Below are positions 5,340-6,599 of a stretch of DNA of 6,599 nt, piece by piece. Made by a program: the position numbers and the translations under genes. Under the pieces are notes generated by a model, which saw only the letters and a list, made by a program, of their open reading frames with translations, was not told the origin of the DNA and did not search any database. Position 1 is the stretch's first letter. The number at the start of each line of letters is the position of its first letter. The stretch is from Acidimicrobiales bacterium (GTDB lineage Bacteria > Actinomycetota > Acidimicrobiia > Acidimicrobiales > JABEUL01), in the NCBI GenBank assembly GCA_027451605.1, contig DAIDJA010000102.1, forward strand, positions 1 to 6,599. Reading direction: 5' to 3'.

Positions 5340-6560
5340 GACACTAATTCAGCCACACTTAATCCCAGGAGAAAGACCCGGCAGATTCATGTAGGTAAAG
5401 TCGCAATCGGGGGAGGTGCTCCGATAAGCGTACAATCTATGACTACTACTAAGACTGCCGACTCCGAAGGCACCCTAGAACAGATCTATGAACTGGCGGC
5501 TGCGGGGGCAGATATCGTGAGGTGTACCTGCAACGAAAGAGAAGCTGCTGAAGGTCTTGCCAAAATAATTCCGAGATCGCCGGTTCCTATTATTGCCGAC
5601 ATCCATTTTCATCACGAAATGGCATTGGCTGCCCTTGAAGCCGGGGTAAACGGGCTTCGTTTAAATCCCGGAAACCTGCGTAAGCCCGAAGAGATTAAAC
5701 AGATAGCAGCAGAGGCAAAGGACCGCGGGGTTCCGATTCGAATCGGAGTGAATGCCGGATCTCTGCATCCCGACCTTTATGACAAGTATAACGGACCTAC
5801 TCCGGAAGCGTTAATCGAATCGGTGGAGATGGAGCTGAATTATTTCAGAGAAGTTGATTTTGAAGATGTAAAGATTTCAGTTAAGGCATCGAGCGTTCCC
5901 CTTATGGTTAGTGCCTACGAGATAGCTTCGGAGAAATTTGAATATCCTTTGCATTTGGGCGTGACCGAGGCCGGACCGCCTCCTTCCGGACTCATAAAGG
6001 CCACGGCAGGGATCGCGACTCTACTGTTTGAAGGAATCGGAGATACCATCAGATATTCACTTACGGCAGACCCGGTTGAAGAGGCTAAGGCCGGTCGGCA
6101 GCTTTTAGAGGCACTTGGATTGCGCGAGAGAAAAGGAATTGACCTTATAGCTTGTCCGAGTTGCGGAAGAGCCGAAGTCGATGTAATAAAAGTTGCGACT
6201 ACCGCTCAAAACAGGCTCGATGAACTGAAACTACCTCTTCAGGTCGCAGTAATGGGTTGTGTCGTAAACGGACCCGGCGAAGCTAGGGCAGCCGACTTGG
6301 GAATTGCCGCCGGCAGGCACAGAGGACATCTGTTTATAAAGGGGAAAATTATAAGGGTCGTCCCCGAAGACGAAATGGTTGATGCCCTTGTTGAAGAAGC
6401 GGTTAAGTTGCACGAAGAGGGAATTGAGGCCAGATTGGCCGCAGCCGATAAAAATGCGGAAAAAGAGGCAGAACTCGATAGGCAAGAGCTATTGAATCAA
6501 AAGGGATCCGATGCAAATTCCTCTGAAGTAATTATCGACAAGATACGGCGAAAATATTGA
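5337..6560 (+). CDS. ispG: 4-hydroxy-3-methylbut-2-en-1-yl diphosphate synthase
   Basis: IspG (GcpE) converts 2-C-methyl-D-erythritol 2,4-cyclodiphosphate to HMBPP, the penultimate step of the MEP isoprenoid pathway, using a [4Fe-4S] cluster in the cytoplasm. The 407-residue protein has the N-terminal TIM barrel with APISVQSMTTTKTAD (28-42), IIADIHFHHEMA (85-96), GLRLNPGNL (105-113) and GVTEAGPPPSGLIK (208-221). The C-terminal cluster domain has Cys273 and Cys276 in LIACPSCGRAEVD, Cys308 in MGCVVNGPGEA, and Glu315, which supplies the fourth ligand. All catalytic residues are present. It starts with TTG, supported by GGAG seven bases upstream. A charged tail of about 35-40 residues after about 370, rich in Glu and Lys, makes it longer than E. 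coli IspG (372). In actinobacteria ispG commonly follows dxr and an intramembrane protease gene; these are not upstream here, so the gene stands apart. Confidence 0.97.
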   Translation: MDTNSATLNPRRKTRQIHVGKVAIGGGAPISVQSMTTTKTADSEGTLEQIYELAAAGADIVRCTCNEREAAEGLAKIIPRSPVPIIADIHFHHEMALAALEAGVNGLRLNPGNLRKPEEIKQIAAEAKDRGVPIRIGVNAGSLHPDLYDKYNGPTPEALIESVEMELNYFREVDFEDVKISVKASSVPLMVSAYEIASEKFEYPLHLGVTEAGPPPSGLIKATAGIATLLFEGIGDTIRYSLTADPVEEAKAGRQLLEALGLRERKGIDLIACPSCGRAEVDVIKVATTAQNRLDELKLPLQVAVMGCVVNGPGEARAADLGIAAGRHRGHLFIKGKIIRVVPEDEMVDALVEEAVKLHEEGIEARLAAADKNAEKEAELDRQELLNQKGSDANSSEVIIDKIRRKY

Positions 6561-6582
6561 AATAAAAAGGTATGGTGATAGC

Positions 6583-6599
6583 GTGGTACAACCTCCGGT
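6583..6599 (+). CDS. Possible start of the next gene, cut by the window end
   Basis: An A-rich run with AAAAAGG (6564-6570) follows the ispG stop and looks like a ribosome binding site. Candidate starts are GTG at 6583 (reading MVQPP) and, in another frame, ATG at 6572 or GTG at 6575 (reading MVIAWYNLR from 6572). GGTGAT at 6574-6579 also resembles the distal part of the anti-Shine-Dalgarno complement and favours 6583. Actinobacterial ispG is often followed by proS, but five residues cannot show this. Both the start and the identity are uncertain. Confidence 0.25.

Noticed and set aside
6231..6485. 84-codon minus-strand open frame
   Set aside because: It is antisense to the iron-sulfur domain of ispG, whose motifs are intact on the plus strand.

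Overview
The window looks like a core-chromosome segment from a fairly low-GC actinobacterium-like organism, perhaps an uncultivated aquatic one. The reasons are an F420-dependent luciferase-like oxidoreductase of the Rv3093c type, an IspG of the MEP isoprenoid pathway, and at least one promoter placed so that its gene would be read as a leaderless mRNA. The taxonomic placement is inference. I see no insertion sequence, integrase, CRISPR array or defence system.

Layout. Bases 1-590 (minus) hold the N-terminal 196 codons of a ChbG/YdjC-type carbohydrate deacetylase homologue whose metal-binding residues are largely replaced. Upstream on the same strand is a 95-residue protein of unknown function with a C-x4-C-x2-C cluster (662-949), which has a good promoter and ribosome binding site. 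A divergent intergenic region (950-1158) leads to the plus-strand F420-dependent oxidoreductase (1159-2169). That gene converges on moeA (2198-3424, minus), which makes molybdenum cofactor. A tRNA-Gly(TCC) gene (3494-3564, minus) lies 69 bases upstream of moeA. The open frame of moeA runs on into the tRNA, so a naive start would be wrong.

Bases 3565-3866 are non-coding apart from a possible 43-codon frame (3730-3861). They are strikingly rich in GTTA/TAAC half-sites. ccdA (3867-4574, minus), a membrane thiol-electron carrier, follows, with an 11-base-pair inverted repeat just upstream of it. After a long spacer come a small two-helix membrane protein (4983-5204, plus) and ispG (5337-6560, plus, TTG start). 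The last bases probably hold the start of the next gene.

The genes do not form one pathway. moeA, ccdA and ispG are separate housekeeping functions (cofactor synthesis, cytochrome c or thiol redox, isoprenoids). The accessory interest lies in the altered deacetylase homologue, the cysteine-cluster protein, the repeat-rich DNA beside the tRNA and the ccdA-proximal inverted repeat.
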